Source of the DNA: Comamonadaceae bacterium
GTDB taxonomy: Bacteria > Pseudomonadota > Gammaproteobacteria > Burkholderiales > Burkholderiaceae_C
Length of the DNA stretch: 10,197 nucleotides
Reading direction: 5' to 3'
Assembly: GCA_947455585.1 (NCBI GenBank)
Contig: CANGOY010000049.1
Span: 1 to 10,197 of the forward strand
The position numbers and the translations under genes were made by a program. Position 1 is the stretch's first letter, and each line of letters starts with the position of its first letter. The notes under the pieces are model-generated. The model did not search any database, was not told where the DNA came from, and was given only the letters and a program-made list of their open reading frames with translations. This document shows, piece after piece, positions 7,753 to 10,197 of this stretch.

Positions 7753-10197
7753 GTGAACAAGCAACAGCTCGCCGCAAAAATCTGGGATTCCGCCAACCAG
7801 ATGCGCTCGAAGATCGAGGCCAACGAATACAAGGACTACATCCTTGGATTCATCTTCTACAAGTACCTCTCCGACAAGCTCCTGGCCTTTGCCGAGGCAG
7901 AAAAGTTCTCCGCCGAAGACTTCAGTGCCTTGACGGAGGAAGACACGGAGACGGTCGACCACTTCAAGTCCAACCTGGGCTACTTCATCGCACACAAGCA
8001 CCTGTTCTCGACCTGGCTGGACCAAACCAGCGACTTCGATGTCGCAGATGTACGCGAAGCGTTGTCAGCCTTCAGCCGCCTGATCCACCCGAACCACAAG
8101 CGCTTGTTTAACGGCATCTTCAAAACCCTGGAGACGGGCCTAAGCAAATTGGGCGACACCGCTGCGAAGCAGACCAAGGCAATCAGCGATCTGCTCCAGC
8201 TGATCAAAGACATTCCCATGGATGGCAAGCAGGGGTATGACGTTCTCGGCTTCATCTATGAGTACCTCATTGGCATGTTTGCCGCAAATGCAGGCAAGAA
8301 GGCGGGCGAGTTCTACACCCCACACGAGGTGTCCGTACTGATGTCCGAAGTCATCGCGCACCACCTGAAGGACCGCAAGACCATCCAAATCTACGACTCC
8401 ACCAGCGGCTCGGGCTCGCTACTGCTCAACATTGGCCAAGCAATCGCCAAGCACATGGGCGACAAAGACAGCATCAAGTACTACGCCCAAGAGCTGAAGG
8501 AGAACACCTACAACCTCACGCGCATGAACCTGGTCATGCGCGGCATCCTCCCGGGCAACATCGTTACTCGCAATGCCGACACGCTGGAAGACGACTGGCC
8601 GTATTTCGACGAGCAAGATCCGGTTAACAGTTACAACCCGTTGTACCTGGATGCGGTGGTATCGAACCCGCCCTACTCACAGAAGTGGGACCCGCTGCAC
8701 AAAGAGGCTGATCCGCGCTACGCCCGCTTCGGCGTGGCCCCCAAGTCCAAGGCTGACTACGCCTTCCTGCTGCACGACTTGTACCACCTGAAGCCCAACG
8801 GCATCATGGCCATCGTCCTGCCGCACGGCGTGCTGTTCCGGGGCGGAGAAGAAGGCGTCATCCGCAAGCAGTTGATCGAGAACGACCACCTCGAAACCAT
8901 CATCGGCTTGCCGCCCAACATCTTCTTTGGCACAGGAATCGAGACCGTCATCCTGATGCTCAGGCAGAACCGCAAGAGCAGCGATGTGCTGTTCGTGGAG
9001 GCCTCCAAGGGCTTCGCCAAAGAGGGCAAGAACAACAGGCTCCGCGCTTGCGACATCAAGAAGATCACCGATGTGGTGACAGCCCGCGCCACCGTGCCCG
9101 GCTTCAGCTGTCTGGTGCCCAAGACCGAGCTGCAAGGCGAGGCCAACGACTACAACCTCAATATTCCACGGTACGTGGACTCGTCCGAGCCGCCCGAGAG
9201 CTGGGACCTGTACGCCTCGATGTTCGGCGGAATTCCGCTGAGCGAGCTGGATGTGCTGGCCAACTATTGGCAGGCCTTTCCCAACCTGCGCGCAGCCCTG
9301 TTCACCTTGGACGGCACGCCTTACGCCCAACCGAAGGTGGATGATCTGGCTGATGCCGTGAGGCGGCACCCTGAAGTGACGAAGTTCGTCCAGGCCTTCA
9401 CCCGTGCGTTCGACGGCTTCAAGCCTTGGCTACACGGCGAGCTGATTGGCAAGATGCTCACGTTGCAGGTTTCTCGCCAGGAAGCGCTGATCTGCGATGA
9501 GCTGTTTGCTCGCCTGGCCAAAGTCGGCTCGGTGCCCCTCATTGACAAGTACCAGGCCTACCAGGTTCTCGACGACCACTGGCAGCCCATCTCGGTGGAT
9601 TTGGAAGTTCTCCAGACCGAGGGGTTTGACGCTTCGCGTGTGGTCGATCCGAACTTTGTTGTCAAGAAGAAGGATGGCAAGGAGATCGAGGTGCAGGAGG
9701 GCTGGAAAGGTCGCATCTTGCCTTTTGAGCTGATTCAAAGGACCCACTTTTCGGCGGAATTGGATGCACTTCGTCAGGCCGGGTTGAGGCTTGATGAAAT
9801 CAGCGCAACTCTGGGAGAAATCATCGAGAGCCTGTCGGAGGCGGATGGGGAATACTCGGTGCTTAACGGCTCCAACGAGAAGTTCGCTATCGCCGAGGTC
9901 AAGAACGAACTCAAGGATCAGCTGGGTGAGATAGTCACTGACGAGATTAAAGCCTTGCAGGCATATCTTGACCTAGTTGCCGCGAGCGCTTCCAAACAAG
10001 ATAAGTTGGCATTTATTGCCAAGCACCAAGAGGTCAACTGGGAAAAGATCCCTGCGAACAAGGACGGCACCTTCGGAAAACCCAAAGTTGAAGCTCGCAT
10101 CGTCGAACTTCAAAGCGAATTCGACTTTGCTGACGACGCTTTTGCCGCCAAATTGATTAGGGCGCTTGCGCTGCTCGATGAGGAGAAGGACCTCAAA
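7753..10197 (+). CDS. hsdM: Type I restriction-modification methyltransferase subunit (3' partial)
   Basis: HsdM, with HsdS, forms the adenine-N6 methyltransferase of a type I restriction-modification system, protecting host DNA and forming the core of the HsdR-containing restriction complex. The frame runs 815 codons to the right edge without a stop. The N-terminus MNKQQLAAKIW...EANEYKDYILGFIFYKYLSDK is the classic HsdM_N start. The methyltransferase domain has GEFYTP (185-190), motif I as DSTSGSGSLL (215-224) and motif IV NPPY (305-308). A long helical C-terminal region follows, as in the larger HsdM group of over 800 residues. Motif I has Ser where the family usually has Pro after the Asp. 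The start is GTG at 7753; an in-frame TAG at 7738-7740 rules out anything longer. hsdS and hsdR would be expected beyond the right edge. Confidence 0.96.
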   Translation, partial: MNKQQLAAKIWDSANQMRSKIEANEYKDYILGFIFYKYLSDKLLAFAEAEKFSAEDFSALTEEDTETVDHFKSNLGYFIAHKHLFSTWLDQTSDFDVADVREALSAFSRLIHPNHKRLFNGIFKTLETGLSKLGDTAAKQTKAISDLLQLIKDIPMDGKQGYDVLGFIYEYLIGMFAANAGKKAGEFYTPHEVSVLMSEVIAHHLKDRKTIQIYDSTSGSGSLLLNIGQAIAKHMGDKDSIKYYAQELKENTYNLTRMNLVMRGILPGNIVTRNADTLEDDWPYFDEQDPVNSYNPLYLDAVVSNPPYSQKWDPLHKEADPRYARFGVAPKSKADYAFLLHDLYHLKPNGIMAIVLPHGVLFRGGEEGVIRKQLIENDHLETIIGLPPNIFFGTGIETVILMLRQNRKSSDVLFVEASKGFAKEGKNNRLRACDIKKITDVVTARATVPGFSCLVPKTELQGEANDYNLNIPRYVDSSEPPESWDLYASMFGGIPLSELDVLANYWQAFPNLRAALFTLDGTPYAQPKVDDLADAVRRHPEVTKFVQAFTRAFDGFKPWLHGELIGKMLTLQVSRQEALICDELFARLAKVGSVPLIDKYQAYQVLDDHWQPISVDLEVLQTEGFDASRVVDPNFVVKKKDGKEIEVQEGWKGRILPFELIQRTHFSAELDALRQAGLRLDEISATLGEIIESLSEADGEYSVLNGSNEKFAIAEVKNELKDQLGEIVTDEIKALQAYLDLVAASASKQDKLAFIAKHQEVNWEKIPANKDGTFGKPKVEARIVELQSEFDFADDAFAAKLIRALALLDEEKDLK

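Noticed and set aside
7605..8111. 168-residue plus-strand frame spanning the IS remnant and the hsdM start
   Set aside because: It is out of frame with both the IS3 OrfB remnant and HsdM, and the translation is low-complexity (Arg/Pro/Gln-rich).
8677..9369. 230-residue frame antisense to hsdM
   Set aside because: The HsdM frame is unmistakable on the plus strand; this is its complement shadow.

Overview
The window looks like a chromosomal stretch from a betaproteobacterium, most likely Burkholderiales and close to freshwater Comamonadaceae. The evidence is the form of MetH, the GC-rich coding style with many GTG, TTG and GCG codons, and the set of neighbouring genes. This assignment is inference; no rRNA or other marker gene is present.

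Layout: (1) Positions 1-2750 hold most of a cobalamin-dependent methionine synthase (MetH). It runs in from beyond the left edge and ends at a clear intrinsic terminator. (2) Positions 2961-4417 hold two overlapping genes, a DUF692/MNIO-family protein followed by its usual partner, a DUF2063/MbnC-like protein. The MNIO protein has lost most of the metal-binding residues of the family and lacks the C-terminal motif, and no precursor peptide lies beside it. (3) Positions 4433-5092, on the minus strand, hold the C-terminal half of a comM/yifB AAA+ gene. It is cut off abruptly inside the conserved glycine-rich motif and also carries a frameshift. (4) From 5093 to the right edge the DNA looks like a mobile island inserted in comM. 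The junction begins with TGT and is followed by three ACTGTCA motifs about 21-22 bp apart, as expected for the end of a Tn7/Tn6022-like transposon.

The visible part of the island is defence-like. A minus-strand, two-gene operon encodes a DUF262 (DGQQR motif) protein and a HEPN-domain putative RNase 13 bp downstream. It is visibly more AT-rich than the flanking DNA. A broken IS3-family transposase remnant separates it from a plus-strand type I restriction-modification methyltransferase gene (hsdM), which is open at the right edge. hsdS, hsdR, the transposition genes and the other half of comM would be expected further right.

The most interesting items are the DUF262-HEPN pair as a candidate antiphage module, the insertion into comM (a gene needed for efficient natural transformation), and the apparently metal-less MNIO homologue that has kept its partner gene. 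Family assignments and expected residues are from memory of the families, not from searches.
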